Counted from the first letter of the stretch, positions 10,100-19,880 are shown. The stretch is 28,500 nt of DNA from Chrysomallon squamiferum (GCA_012295275.1 CM022678.1:3757218-3785717), one strand, 5' to 3'. Program-made: numbers and translations. Notes: generated by a model not told the origin, from the sequence alone.

Positions 10100-10180
10100 A
10101 TACAGTCAATGAGTAGTGTACAGCGCCAGCCATTTTCTTCTGAGATACGTGGCAGTCTACAGCGGCAGCCATTTTCTTTT
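10100..10180 (+). promoter_or_regulatory. duplicated GCCATTTTC element upstream of the first BIR gene
   Basis: Two nearly identical 22-bp blocks, GTACAGCGCCAGCCATTTTCTT (about 10118) and CTACAGCGGCAGCCATTTTCTT (about 10156), lie 38 bp apart. On the minus strand they contain AAAATGGCTG, close to the YY1 consensus. The stretch is less AT-rich than its surroundings and sits about 1.3 kb before the BIR start codon, so it may mark a promoter or first non-coding exon. No splice-linked exon could be proven. Confidence 0.25.
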
Positions 10181-10199
10181 TCAGTAGGTCAGTGGGCAT

Positions 10200-10490
10200 T
10201 AGTTTTATTGTTGTCTTTATGTTTGTTTAACACGATATTATTGAAATTAACTGCTGATATCATTTTAAACCGATGTTTGTTTATTCTTTTTAAAAAAATA
10301 ATCCTTTATATTTATTATTTCTTTTTTCTAACATATACCTGTGCTCAGAGTCATGTTACTGACATGTCTGGTCGTAGTTAGATGGACGAGGAGATGATCA
10401 CCCTCTCTAAATACAGCCATTATTATTTACGTAGATTAGTTAATTTACAGTTGCATTCACAGTTAGGGTCACATGTCTTTCCAAAATACA
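10200..10490. repeat. IAP-upstream segment paralogous to about 21940-22510
   Basis: Shared blocks in the same order include ATTACTGAC/GTTACTGAC followed by CTGGTC (about 10354 and 22365), GGTCAC-TGTCTTTCCA (about 10467 and 22480) and an earlier TGATNNCATTTTAAA block. The second copy sits just right of EXOSC6 copy B, so this DNA belongs to the duplicated EXOSC6-IAP cassette. No coding content is recognised. Confidence 0.55.
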
Positions 10491-10499
10491 GGGCAATGA

Positions 10500-11144
10500 G
10501 AAATAGGACAACTGATCAGAATTATCGTTTTTTTAATGAAAATATTATTTATTATTTTATTAATAAAATATAACACATAATTTTTTGTTGATTAAAACCA
10601 AGATATAAAACATAGAATTTCTAAAGACACAATTTCAAAGGTTTGTTAATTACAAAATTTCACTTAATTAAAGTTTTTGAGGTTCTGTAATTGTTTGTTT
10701 AAGGAGGTAGTTACTTCTGATTGTAATTATGAACATCAAACGCATATACTGATATAATGTGTTTCAGGTACAGGTGTAAAATACTAGTTACAATATCATT
10801 TTAGGATAAATATTAAAACATTATTGTTGATTTACATAGAATTATGTTTTCAGTAATTTTTTTTGTTTTTTAATCACCACTCCACAACACTTAACATTTT
10901 GATCTCTGAAGCTTTAAAAAAAATTAAAAATAAATAAAATTGTATGATATAGCTGAGAATTAGTTTTGTTAACTTATTTTATTGATTCATTTATCCAAGA
11001 TTCCCACTAAACAAATTATACAAACATACCATAACATAAAATGACATTTTATTGACAAAAAATATATCAGCAATTGTCTGTACCCTGTTTTTCCAGCCAC
11101 ACCCAACACCTAATTAATAACCCTGCATAACCCATGAGGTGAGA

Positions 11145-11178
<34 letters not shown>

Positions 11179-11230
11179 TGTTTTCATTATTTTTTTAAAT
11201 ATATAAGTAAATAAATAAATCAATCATATA
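10500..11230. other. AT-rich upstream DNA of the first BIR gene, no exon seen
   Basis: Low-complexity AT-rich sequence with a (TA)n tract at about 11150-11174. No exon or RNA gene could be supported, although a short 5' non-coding exon cannot be excluded. Confidence 0.5.
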
Positions 11231-11234
11231 CTTA

Positions 11235-11390
11235 CATACACAGATACATACATACACATAGATACATACATACATATAGATACATACATACACATAGATA
11301 CTTACATACACATAGATACATACATACACATAGATACATACATACACATAGATACATACACAGATACATACATACTAATACATACATCGC
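11235..11390. repeat. 18-bp minisatellite (GATACATACATACACATA)n
   Basis: About eight units of an 18-bp motif with small variants (GATACTTACATACACATA and others), ending about 15 bp before the likely splice acceptor of the BIR exon. Confidence 0.9.
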
Positions 11391-11462
11391 TAGTTATGCT
11401 AGTTGTTTATGTATACTGTTTCATTTCCAGTTTCAGATATTAAAACCAAACAAGAAACTGTG

Positions 11463-12194
11463 ATGGCAGAAGCCAGTGATTTCTCTTCTCCTTCAGTAAA
11501 CGGCGTCACAGAAGCAGACAAAATAAAAAGTCGGTATACTACATACAGGGGTTGGAATCAGAAAGAACTTGCTCTCAAGCTAGCTATATCCGGATTTCTG
11601 TATACTGGTATCAGTGACAAAGTGAAATGTGAAACTTGTGGCGTTCAAGTAGAAAAATGGTTGCCGTCATACGACGCCATTGAAACACATCGCAAATGTT
11701 CCCCGAACTGCTCTTACATTAATAAGTGGTTTGGCGGGAAAAACCAGACGACATCTGAGAATGTGGAGCCAAAAATTCCTCCAAAATACCCGTCATATGA
11801 GAACTACCAGACCAGGCTAGACAGTTACTTTGGGTGGCCTCTAAATCACGCACACCAAAGTCCCTCATCCATGGCGGCAGAGGGTTTTTTCTACTTGGGA
11901 TCTGCGGACAGAGCAAGATGTTTCCAGTGTGGTGTCACTCTACGAGACTGGGACGAGGATGATTTTCCACTTGAAGCCCACGTCACGTGGTCTCCCGACT
12001 GCCAGTTTGCTCAGCAGAGACAAGAACTAGCCTCGCGAGAAGTGTCATCAAATAGCAACGAGAGGAACACAGAAAGCAACACATTGTCTTACCCAACTGA
12101 GGAAAACAAAATCAAAGAGCAGCGTTCTGTAAGGAAAAGAGAACCAAAGCAGAGGCTTACAGCGTTCTGTAAGGAAAAACACAAACAGGAATGA
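11463..12194 (+). CDS. two-BIR IAP-like protein, early stop, no RING
   Basis: The 243-residue product has two BIR zinc-binding domains of the inhibitor-of-apoptosis family, which bind caspases or IBM-bearing proteins. BIR1 spans about residues 24-90 with ligands C56, C59, H76 and C83. BIR2 spans about 118-186 with C153, C156, H173 and C180. Both follow CX2CX16HX6C. BIR2 keeps the peptide-groove positions of XIAP BIR3 (L160, W163, D167, W176). BIR1 has Tyr70 and Cys79 at the equivalents of the acidic residue and second Trp, so it probably does not bind IBM peptides. The chosen start has G at -3 and +4 and is matched by the second gene. The frame is open further up to 11403, but a likely acceptor (CATTTCCAG) lies at about 11430. 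The Lys/Glu-rich tail holds a 41-bp direct repeat and ends where the second gene continues toward a UBA region. No CARD or RING is visible. The exon is clearly less AT-rich than its flanks. Confidence 0.93.
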   Translation: MAEASDFSSPSVNGVTEADKIKSRYTTYRGWNQKELALKLAISGFLYTGISDKVKCETCGVQVEKWLPSYDAIETHRKCSPNCSYINKWFGGKNQTTSENVEPKIPPKYPSYENYQTRLDSYFGWPLNHAHQSPSSMAAEGFFYLGSADRARCFQCGVTLRDWDEDDFPLEAHVTWSPDCQFAQQRQELASREVSSNSNERNTESNTLSYPTEENKIKEQRSVRKREPKQRLTAFCKEKHKQE

Positions 12195-12395
12195 CTCCTC
12201 TGTGGAATTGCTGTCATCAACCAATGACTGACAACTGAAGGCTAGATGGAGGAATGACATCATGTTGGGTGTACAGGAACTGTGTTAATCCTTTGGATGT
12301 GACAGAAAGATTCATCATCGAACAGAAAACTGGGAGAAATTTTACTGATGCCCAGAGTCGAAGTTTGCTGCAATACTGGACACTGGAAGACTCAG
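12195..12395 (+). pseudogene. decayed UBA exon remnant (array unit 0) with intact donor
   Basis: This sequence continues the BIR exon after its stop. ACAGAAAACTGGGAGAAATT near 12322 and CTGGACACTGGAAGACTCAG up to 12395 match the end of the intact UBA exon, but insertions shift the frame and the helix 1/2 part is barely recognisable. The donor GTAAGTG follows at 12396. A transcript spliced here would carry a stop codon about 200 nt before its last junction, which makes it a candidate nonsense-mediated-decay target. Confidence 0.65.
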
Positions 12396-12549
12396 GTAAG
12401 TGTTAAATTGTTTATTTATTGTATTAAAATATTGTGAACTTTTCTTAACATTGTCTTGGTGGCTGAGTGGTATCGTTGTCCTTCTTCAGAACTGTTTTAC
12501 TGCTGGAGCTGATGATTTATCTGGCAGTCTTCTTCTGTTTTTCTTGCAG

Positions 12550-12665
12550 GAACCCCAACTCTTTGAAAGTCACCAGTTGCAATCCAATTCTCTTCAAAAA
12601 TATCATTAAGAATAACAAGTATAGATCTCAGGAATGTGGCCAATAAAAGTTATAAATCCTGAATC
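12550..12665 (+). other. terminal exon with poly(A) signal, unit 0
   Basis: The acceptor TTTTTCTTGCAG is followed by GAACCCCAACTC. If joined to the phase-1 donor the frame ends after Gly-Thr-Pro-Thr-Leu with TGA. AATAAA is at 12642-12647, with a T/GT-rich element about 20 nt later. Equivalent exons occur in every later unit. Confidence 0.55.
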
Positions 12666-12669
12666 AGTG

Positions 12670-13613
12670 TTTTTGCTCTGTGAAATCTGCCCCTACAATC
12701 TCTGACTGGATCAGGCACTGTCTCTCGTCTGTATTGATGTCTTCAAAATGAACATTTGAACACTCGCAATGCCTGATATACTCTAATTGTGTGCCTCGGT
12801 TTTCTGTGAGATGTGTCTGTTGTTTTACAAGCCACATCTGTTCTTTATTTGTGAACTATTTCTGTCCTCTTTTTATTTTTTATTCTTTCAGCTCTTTTAT
12901 TCTTAGTTCTTTTAATTTGTTTTGTCCATCTTTTTTTTTTTCTCACATACTGATGATTTGACTACAGTTCTGTAGTGTGGCACTCTAAATGGACTGCAGG
13001 GATCACCAGCAGCTTGTGTCCTTTCAAGACATGAGACTTGGCACTCTTCCGTCCTGGGAGCTCTCAGCAGTTGAGCAGCACCTGTCAAACTTTTTTTTAA
13101 CGAATTTGCACTGACTGTTGGTTAAGCCCAACTCGATTGTCTTCTGCGATGGTCCATATTGATCTGGAATTCTATCCTTTGATCACCTCTACATACATAC
13201 TGAACCTGACCGTGGCGTAGGGGTGAAAACAGTTCCAAAAGGAGTGGCTAATCATACGATTCTCATTTCAACTTAACACCTTGTTGTGCAATCCATAATG
13301 CTGACTACATGATCGTTGCTTTGATTCCAGGATTCCATTTTGTGTGCTAAATTGACAGTGCGGTGTTGTGCAGTTATGGGGTCACGTTTCTGGTTAGCTG
13401 TCAGATATGTTTCTGATCTGCTTGTTATTGATGTTTGTATATAACAGTCTGTAAGATCTGTGCTGCGTCATTAGCATCAGTCAGTCTTCATAACAACGAT
13501 CTATAAAAATGTCTTTGCTCATTGTTCATGTGTATCATTTCTTTCTCAGTTTTGGATATTAAGGCCAAAGAAAACATTAATTATAGAACCCAATGATTTC
13601 TTTTCTCCTTCAG
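12670..13613. other. non-coding spacer of array unit 1
   Basis: Spacer repeated in all units (also about 14140-15061, 15590-16502, 17030-17908 and 18440-19341). I looked for RING-type Cys/His motifs, which normally follow a UBA in IAPs, and for conserved exons, and saw none. It includes T-rich tracts (about 12925-12945) and, before each UBA exon, a degenerate copy of the 5' end of the BIR exon (GGATATTAAGGCCAAAGAAA). Confidence 0.6.
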
Positions 13614-13868
13614 TAAACAGCATCACAGAAGCAGACGAGTCTCTAGATGAGCTTGGCAATTACAGAGGCGGTGCAGTTGGGGGCATAGGTAATGATGATG
13701 ATGATGTCATGTCAGGTGTTCACAGTCCAATGGTACAAGATGTGTTAGAGTTTGGACGCAGTATAGAAAATGTAAGGAAGGCAATTCAGCTACAGAAACA
13801 GAAAACTGGGAGAAATTTTACTGATGCAGAATCGCTGTTTGCAGCAATACTGGACACTGAAGACTCAG
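13614..13868 (+). CDS. UBA-domain exon, array unit 1
   Basis: This 255-nt exon runs from a CTTCAG acceptor to a GTAAGTG donor and is phase 1 at both ends. It encodes an acidic linker (TEADESLDELGN, then a Gly-rich part and NDDDD) and a UBA-like three-helix segment: SPMVQDVLEFGRS, IENVRKAIQLQ, DAESLFAAILDTE. UBA domains in IAPs (BIRC2/3/4) bind ubiquitin, and the Gly of the helix 1-2 loop is kept. The next exon adds GTPTL and stops (TGA at 14036-14038), so no RING follows. The only in-frame Met before the UBA is in the VMSGVH segment. Whether this is an internal exon of the BIR gene or a separate small transcript cannot be decided. It differs from units 2-4 (VQDVLEFGRS against IQAVLESGCS). Confidence 0.65.
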
Positions 13869-14021
13869 GTAAGTGTTAAATTGTTTATTTATTGTATTAA
13901 AATATTGTGAACTTTTCTTAACGTTGTCTTGGTGGTGAGTGGTATCGTCATCCTTCTTCAGAACTGTTTTACTGTTGGAGCTGATGATTTGTCTGGCAGT
14001 CTTCTTCTGTTTTTCTTGCAG

Positions 14022-14140
14022 GAACCCCAACTCTCTGAAAATGACCAGTTGCAATCCAATTCTCTTCAAAAATTTCATTAAGAATAACAAGTACAGATCT
14101 CAGGAATGTGGCCAATAAAAGTTATAAATCCTGAATCAGT
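14022..14140 (+). other. terminal exon with poly(A) signal, unit 1
   Basis: It begins GAACCCCAACTCTC after a TTTTTCTTGCAG acceptor. Joined to the UBA exon donor it adds Thr-Pro-Thr-Leu and stops at 14036-14038. AATAAA is at 14114-14119. Confidence 0.55.
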
Positions 14141-15061
14141 GTTTTTGCTCTGTGATATCTGCCCCTACAATCTCTGACTGGATCAGGCACTGTCTCTCGT
14201 CTGTATTGATGTGTACAAAATGAACATTTGAACACTCGCAATGTCTGGTATACTCTAATTGTGTGCCTCGGTTTTCTGTGAGATGTGTCTGTTGTTTTAC
14301 AAGCCACATCTGTTCTTTATTTGTGAACTATTTCTGTCCTCTTTATTCTTAGTTCTTTACTTTTAATTTGTTTTGTCCATCTTTTTTTTTCTCTCACATA
14401 CTGATGATTTGACTACAGTTCTGTAGTGTGGCACTCTAAATGGACTGCAGGGATCACCAGCAGCTTGTGTCCTTTCAAGACATGAGACTTGGCACTCTTC
14501 CATCCTGGGAGCTCTATGCAGTTGAGCAGCACCTGTCAAACTTTTTTTTAACAAATTTGCACTGACTGTGGTTAAGCCCAACTCGATTGTCTTCTGCGAT
14601 GGTCCATAGTGGTCTGGAATTCTATCCTTTGATCACCTCTACATACATACTGAACCTGACCTTGGTGTAGGGTTGAAAACAGTTCTTAAAGGAATAGCTA
14701 ATCATACGATTCTGATTTCAACTTAACACCTTGTTGTGCAATCCATAATGCTGACTACATGATCGTTGCTTTGATTCCAGGATTCCATTTTGTGTGCTAA
14801 ATTTACAGTGCGGTGCCATGCAGTTATATGGTCACGTTTCTTGTTAGCTGTCAGATATGTTTCTGATCTGCTTGTTATTGATGTTTGTATCAGAACAGTC
14901 TGTAAGATCTGTGTTGTGTCATTAGCATCAGTCAGTCTTCATAACGATCTAGAAAAAAGTCTTTGCTCATTGTTCATGTGTATCATTTCTTTCTCAGTTT
15001 TGGATATTAAGGCCAAAGAAAATACTAATTATAGAACCCAATGATTTCTTTTCTCCTTCAG

Positions 15062-15316
15062 TAAACAGCATCACAGAAGCAGACGAGTCTCGAGATGAGC
15101 TTGGCAATTACAGAGGCGGTGCAGTTGGGGGCATAGGTAATGATGATGATGATGTCATGTCAGGTGTACACAGTCCAATGATACAAGCTGTATTAGAGTC
15201 TGGATGCAGTATGGAAAGTGTAAGGAAGGCAATTCAGCTGGAGAGACAGAGAAACGGGAGAAATTTTACTGATGCAGAGTCGCTGTTTGCAGCAATACTG
15301 GACATGGAAGACTCAG
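15062..15316 (+). CDS. UBA-domain exon, array unit 2
   Basis: 255 nt, phase 1 at both ends, same acceptor and donor as unit 1. The encoded UBA-like part reads SPMIQAVLESGCS, MESVRKAIQLER, DAESLFAAILDME. Its DNA is identical or nearly so to unit 3. It is followed by a 154-nt intron, a terminal exon starting at 15471 and AATAAA at 15563-15568. Function is as for unit 1, and exon status is inferred from phase and splice signals. Confidence 0.62.
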
Positions 15317-16502
15317 GTAAGTGTTAAATTGTTTATTTATTGTATTAAAATATTGTGAACTTTTCTTCACGTTGTCTCGGTGGCTGAATGGTATCGTCGT
15401 CCTTCTTCAGAACTGTTTCACTGCTGGAGCTGATGATTTATCTGGCAGTCTTCGTCTGTTTTTCTTGCAGGAACCCCAACTCTCTGAAAGTCACCAGTTG
15501 CAATCCAATTCTCTTCAAAAATATCATTAAGAATAACAAGTATAGATCTGAGGAATGTGGCCAATAAAAGTTATAAATCCTGAATCAGTGTTTTTGCTCT
15601 GTGAAATCTGCCCCTACAATCTCTGACTGGATCAGGCACTGTCTCTCTTGTCTGTATTGATGTGTACAAAATGAACATTTGAACACTCGCAATGCCCGAT
15701 ATACTCTAATTGTGTGCCTCGGTTTTCTGTGAGATGTGTCTGTTGTTTTACAAGCCACATCTGTTCTTTATTTGTGAACTATTTCTGTCCTCTTTATTCT
15801 TAGCTCTTTACTTTTAATTTGTTTGTCCATCTTTTTTTTTTTTCTCACATCCCGACGATTTGACTACAGTTCTGTAGTGTGGCACTCTAAATGGACTGCA
15901 GGGATCACCAGTAGCTTGTGTCCTTTCAAGACATGAGACTTGGCACTCTTCCATCCTGGGAGCTCTCTGCAGTTGAGCAGCACCTGTCAAACTTTTTTTT
16001 AACGAATTTTCACTGACTGTTGGTTAAGCCCAACTGGATTGTCTTCTGCGATGGTCTGGAATTCTATCCTTTGATCACCTCTACATACATACTGAACCTG
16101 ACCTTGGTGTAGGGTTGAAAACAGTTCTTAAAGGAATAGCTAATCATACGATTCTGATTTCAACTTAACACCTTGTTGTGCAATCCATAATGCTGACTAC
16201 ATGATCGTTGCTTTGATTCCAGGATTCCATTTTGTGTGCTAAATTTACAGTGCGGTGCCATGCAGTTATATGGTCACGTTTCTTGTTAGCTGTCAGATAT
16301 GTTTCTGATCTGCTTGTTATTGATGTTTGTATATAACAGTCTGTAAGATCTGTGCTGTGTCATTAGCATCAGTCAGTCTTCATAACGATCTAGAAAAAAG
16401 TCTTTGCTCATTGTTCATGTGTATCATTTCTTTCTCAGTTTTGGATATTAAGGCCAAAGAAAATACTAATTATAGAACCCAATGATTTCTTTTCTCCTTC
16501 AG

Positions 16503-16757
16503 TAAACAGCATCACAGAAGCAGACGAGTCTCGAGATGAGCTTGGCAATTACAGAGGCGGTGCAGTTGGGGGCATAGGTAATGATGATGATGATGTCATG
16601 TCAGGTGTACACAGTCCAATGATACAAGCTGTATTAGAGTCTGGATGCAGTATGGAAAGTGTAAGGAAGGCAATTCAGCTGGAGAGACAGAGAAACGGGA
16701 GAAATTTTACTGATGCAGAGTCGCTGTTTGCAGCAATACTGGACATGGAAGACTCAG
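16503..16757 (+). CDS. UBA-domain exon, array unit 3
   Basis: 255 nt, phase 1 at both ends. By eye it is identical to unit 2 over the whole exon and the following intron. The terminal exon starts at 16912 and AATAAA is at 17004-17009. The near-identity extends about 1.1 kb and breaks around 17568, where GTTCTTAAAGG (unit 2) becomes GTTCCAAAAGG. Confidence 0.62.
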
Positions 16758-17908
16758 GTAAGTGTTAAATTGTTTATTTATTGTATTAAAATATTGTGAA
16801 CTTTTCTTCACGTTGTCTCGGTGGCTGAATGGTATCGTCGTCCTTCTTCAGAACTGTTTCACTGCTGGAGCTGATGATTTATCTGGCAGTCTTCGTCTGT
16901 TTTTCTTGCAGGAACCCCAACTCTCTGAAAGTCACCAGTTGCAATCCAATTCTCTTCAAAAATATCATTAAGAATAACAAGTATAGATCTGAGGAATGTG
17001 GCCAATAAAAGTTATAAATCCTGAATCAGTGTTTTTGCTCTGTGAAATCTGCCCCTACAATCTCTGACTGGATCAGGCACTGTCTCTCTTGTCTGTATTG
17101 ATGTGTACAAAATGAACATTTGAACACTCGCAATGCCCGATATACTCTAATTGTGTGCCTCGGTTTTCTGTGAGATGTGTCTGTTGTTTTACAAGCCACA
17201 TCTGTTCTTTATTTGTGAACTATTTCTGTCCTCTTTATTCTTAGCTCTTTACTTTTAATTTGTTTGTCCATCTTTTTTTTTTTTCTCACATCCCGACGAT
17301 TTGACTACAGTTCTGTAGTGTGGCACTCTAAATGGACTGCAGGGATCACCAGTAGCTTGTGTCCTTTCAAGACATGAGACTTGGCACTCTTCCATCCTGG
17401 GAGCTCTCTGCAGTTGAGCAGCACCTGTCAAACTTTTTTTTAACGAATTTTCACTGACTGTTGGTTAAGCCCAACTGGATTGTCTTCTGCGATGGTCTGG
17501 AATTCTATCCTTTGATCACCTCTACATACATACTGAACCTGACCTTGGTGTAGGGTTGAAAACAGTTCCAAAAGGAATGGCTAATCATAGGATTCTCATT
17601 TCAACTTAACACCTTGTTGTGCAATCCATAATGCTGACTACATGATCGTTGCTTTGATTCCAGGATTCGATTCTGTGTGATAAAAATACAGTGCGGTGCC
17701 ATGCAGTTATAGTGTGACGTTTCTGGTTAGCTGTCAGATATGTTTCTGATCTGCTTGTTATGTCATTAGCATCAGTCAGTGTTCATAACAACGATCTAGA
17801 AAAATGTCTTTGCTCATTGTTCATGTGTATCATTTCGTTTTCAGTTTTGGATATTAAGGCCAAAGAAAATACTAATTATAGAACCGAATGATTTCTTTTC
17901 TCCTTCAG

Positions 17909-18163
17909 TAAACAGCATCACAGAAGCAGACGAGTCTCGAGATGAGCGTGGCAATTACAGAGGCGGTGCAGTTGGGGGCATAGGTAATGATGATGATGAT
18001 GTCATGTCAGGTGTACACAGTCCAATGATACAAGCTGTATTAGAGTCTGGATGCAGTATGGAAAGTGTAAGGAAGGCAATTCAGCTGGAGAGACAGAGAA
18101 ACGGGAGAAATTTTACTGATGCAGAGTCGCTGTTTGCAGCAATACTGGACATGGAAGACTCAG
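17909..18163 (+). CDS. UBA-domain exon, array unit 4
   Basis: 255 nt, phase 1 at both ends. The UBA part matches units 2 and 3. The linker has Arg instead of Leu (DERGN against DELGN). The following intron (154 nt) is more like unit 0 than units 2 and 3. The terminal exon starts at 18318 and AATAAA is at 18410-18415. The upstream spacer has a deletion of about 40 bp near 17760, which explains the shorter period. Confidence 0.62.
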
Positions 18164-19341
18164 GTAAGTGTTAAATTGTTTATTTATTGTATTAAAATAT
18201 TGTGAACTTTTCTTAACATTGTCTTGGTGGCTGAGTGGTATCGTCGTCCTTCTTCAGAACTGTTTTACTGCTGGAGCTGATGATTTATCTGGCAGTCTTC
18301 TTCTGTTTTTCTTGCAGGAACCCCAACTCTCTGAAAGTCACCAGTTGCAATCCAATTCTCTTCAAAAATATCATTAAGAATAACAAGTATAGATCTCAGG
18401 AATGTGGCCAATAAAAGTTATAAATTCTGAATCAGTGTTTTTGCTCTGTGATATCTGCCCCTACAATATCTGACTGGATCAGGAACGGTCTCTCTTGTCT
18501 GTATTGTTGCGTACAAAATGAACATTTGTGTCACTCCTTTCTGTCCACTCGCAATGACTGGTATACTCTAATTGTGTGCCTCGGTTTTCTGTGAGATGTG
18601 TCTGTTGTTTTAGAAGCCACGTCTGTTCTTTATTTGTGAACTATTTGTGTCAAAAGTATCTTTTATTTTTTAAATTCTTTCAGAATTCCTCTTTATTCTT
18701 AGTTCTTTACTTTTAATTTGTTTTGTCCGTCTTTTTTTTTCCTCAGATCCCGATGATTTGACTACAGTTCTGTAGTGTGGCACTCTAAATGGACTGCAGG
18801 GATCACCAGCAGCTTGTGTCCTTTCAAGACATGAGACTTGGCACTCTTCCATCCTGGGAGCTCTCAGCGGTACAGCAGCACCTGTCAAATTGTTCTGAAC
18901 GAATTTGCACTGACTGTGGTTAAGCCCAACTCGATTGTCTTCTGCGATGGTCCATAGTGGTCTGGAATTCTATCCTTTGATCACCTCTACATATATACTG
19001 AACCTGAGTGTGGCATAGGGGTGAAAACAGTTCCAAAAGGAGTGGCTAATCATACGATTCTCATTTCAACTTAACACCTTGTTGTGCAATCCATAATGCT
19101 GACTACATGATGGTTGCTTTGATTCCAGGATTCCATTCTGTGTGCTAAAAACACAGTGCAGTGCCATGCAGTTATAGGGTCATGTTTCTGGTTAGCTGTC
19201 AGATATGCTTCTGATCTGCTTGTTATTGATGTTTGTATCAGAACAGTCTGTAAGATCTGTGCTGTGTCATTAGCATCAGTCAGTCTTCTAGAAAATCGTC
19301 TTTGCTCATTGTTCATGTGCATCATTTCTTTTCTCCTTCAG

Positions 19342-19549
19342 TAAACAGCATCACAGAAGCAGACGAATCTCTAGATGAGCTTGACAATGACAGAGGCGGT
19401 ACAGTTGGGGGCATAGGTAATGATGATGATGATGTCATGTAGTGTTTGGATGCAGCATAGAAAGTGTAAGGAAGGCTATTCAACTAGAAAGACAAAGAAA
19501 TGACAAGGATTTTTCTGTTTGCAGCTGTACTTGACATTGAAGAATCAGA
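19342..19549 (+). pseudogene. decayed UBA exon, array unit 5 (last)
   Basis: It keeps the CTTCAG acceptor and the TEADESLDEL linker. A deletion removes the start of the UBA helix region and gives an in-frame TAG at about 19440. A second deletion cuts the ARNFTDAE-equivalent part. The donor GTAAGTG has become ATTTCTG, and no terminal exon or AATAAA follows. The usual first acceptor (TTTCTCAG) and the 70 bp after it are missing, so the pyrimidine tract joins straight to CTTCAG. This supports CTTCAG as the functional acceptor of the other units. Confidence 0.75.
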
Positions 19550-19559
19550 TTTCTGTTAA

Positions 19560-19880
19560 ATTGTTTATTTATTGTGCTGTTATTCAAGCACAACATACAG
19601 GAAAATATGAGAAAGTACTTAGTTGTAACATGGATACATTTAGTGCCCTTTATTCTGTAATAATGTTCAAAGCATTACAAGTACTTTGAACAATGTTCAA
19701 TTTAGTTTTTTGTGAAAAATCCTCATAAATAATTGCATCAAATGAATTAACTAAAGTAAAGTGTCTGTTGCTGGCGAGTTTTGTCTGGTTGTTCTGTGAA
19801 TTATATTCTTTTTTAGATTTATACAAAATAATTTACATATACAGATATTATGCAGACTGAACATATAGCTTTTTTCGATG
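19560..19880. other. junction between UBA array and EXOSC6 copy B
   Basis: AT-rich sequence not clearly shared with other parts of the window. No gene or repeat is recognised, only a small palindromic AGTACTT-like stretch near 19612 and 19680. Confidence 0.5.

Larger units (their letters stand above)
12396..19560 (+). repeat. tandem array of about 1.4-kb UBA-exon units
   Basis: Direct repeats spaced by donor position: 12396, 13869, 15317, 16758, 18164, then a decayed copy near 19549, giving periods of 1473, 1448, 1441, 1406 and about 1390. Each unit contains, in order, a 154-nt or 153-nt intron, a short terminal exon with AATAAA, about 700-900 bp of non-coding sequence, a pyrimidine-rich acceptor and a 255-nt UBA-like exon. 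The 15020-16127 and 16460-17568 parts look identical or nearly so, which implies very recent duplication or gene conversion. Conserved open frames that start in the intron (e.g. 15321-15530, 16762-16971) run across the acceptor and are not genes. Confidence 0.93.

Noticed and set aside
11719-11916. Minus-strand frames opposite the BIR exons (also 12048-12263, 28004-28213).
   Set aside because: Shadow frames of the BIR coding sequence.
12460-12520. A tRNA gene in the array intron.
   Set aside because: Only an A-box-like motif is present. There is no B box, no cloverleaf and no acceptor-stem pairing.
12670-13560. Search for a RING finger exon after the UBA exon.
   Set aside because: No CXXC...CGH-type pattern is visible in any frame of the repeated spacer, and a stop plus AATAAA come first.
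14363-14581. Minus-strand frames in array spacers (also 14122-14307, 18670-18888, 19071-19325).
   Set aside because: They are not kept open at equal length in all units, have no domain signature, and lack splice or promoter support.
15321-15530. Conserved 69-codon plus-strand frames in each array unit (also 12400-12609, 16762-16971, 18168-18377).
   Set aside because: They start in the short intron, run through the polypyrimidine tract and acceptor, and end in the terminal exon in a frame other than that set by the UBA exon. Conservation is explained by recent unit duplication.
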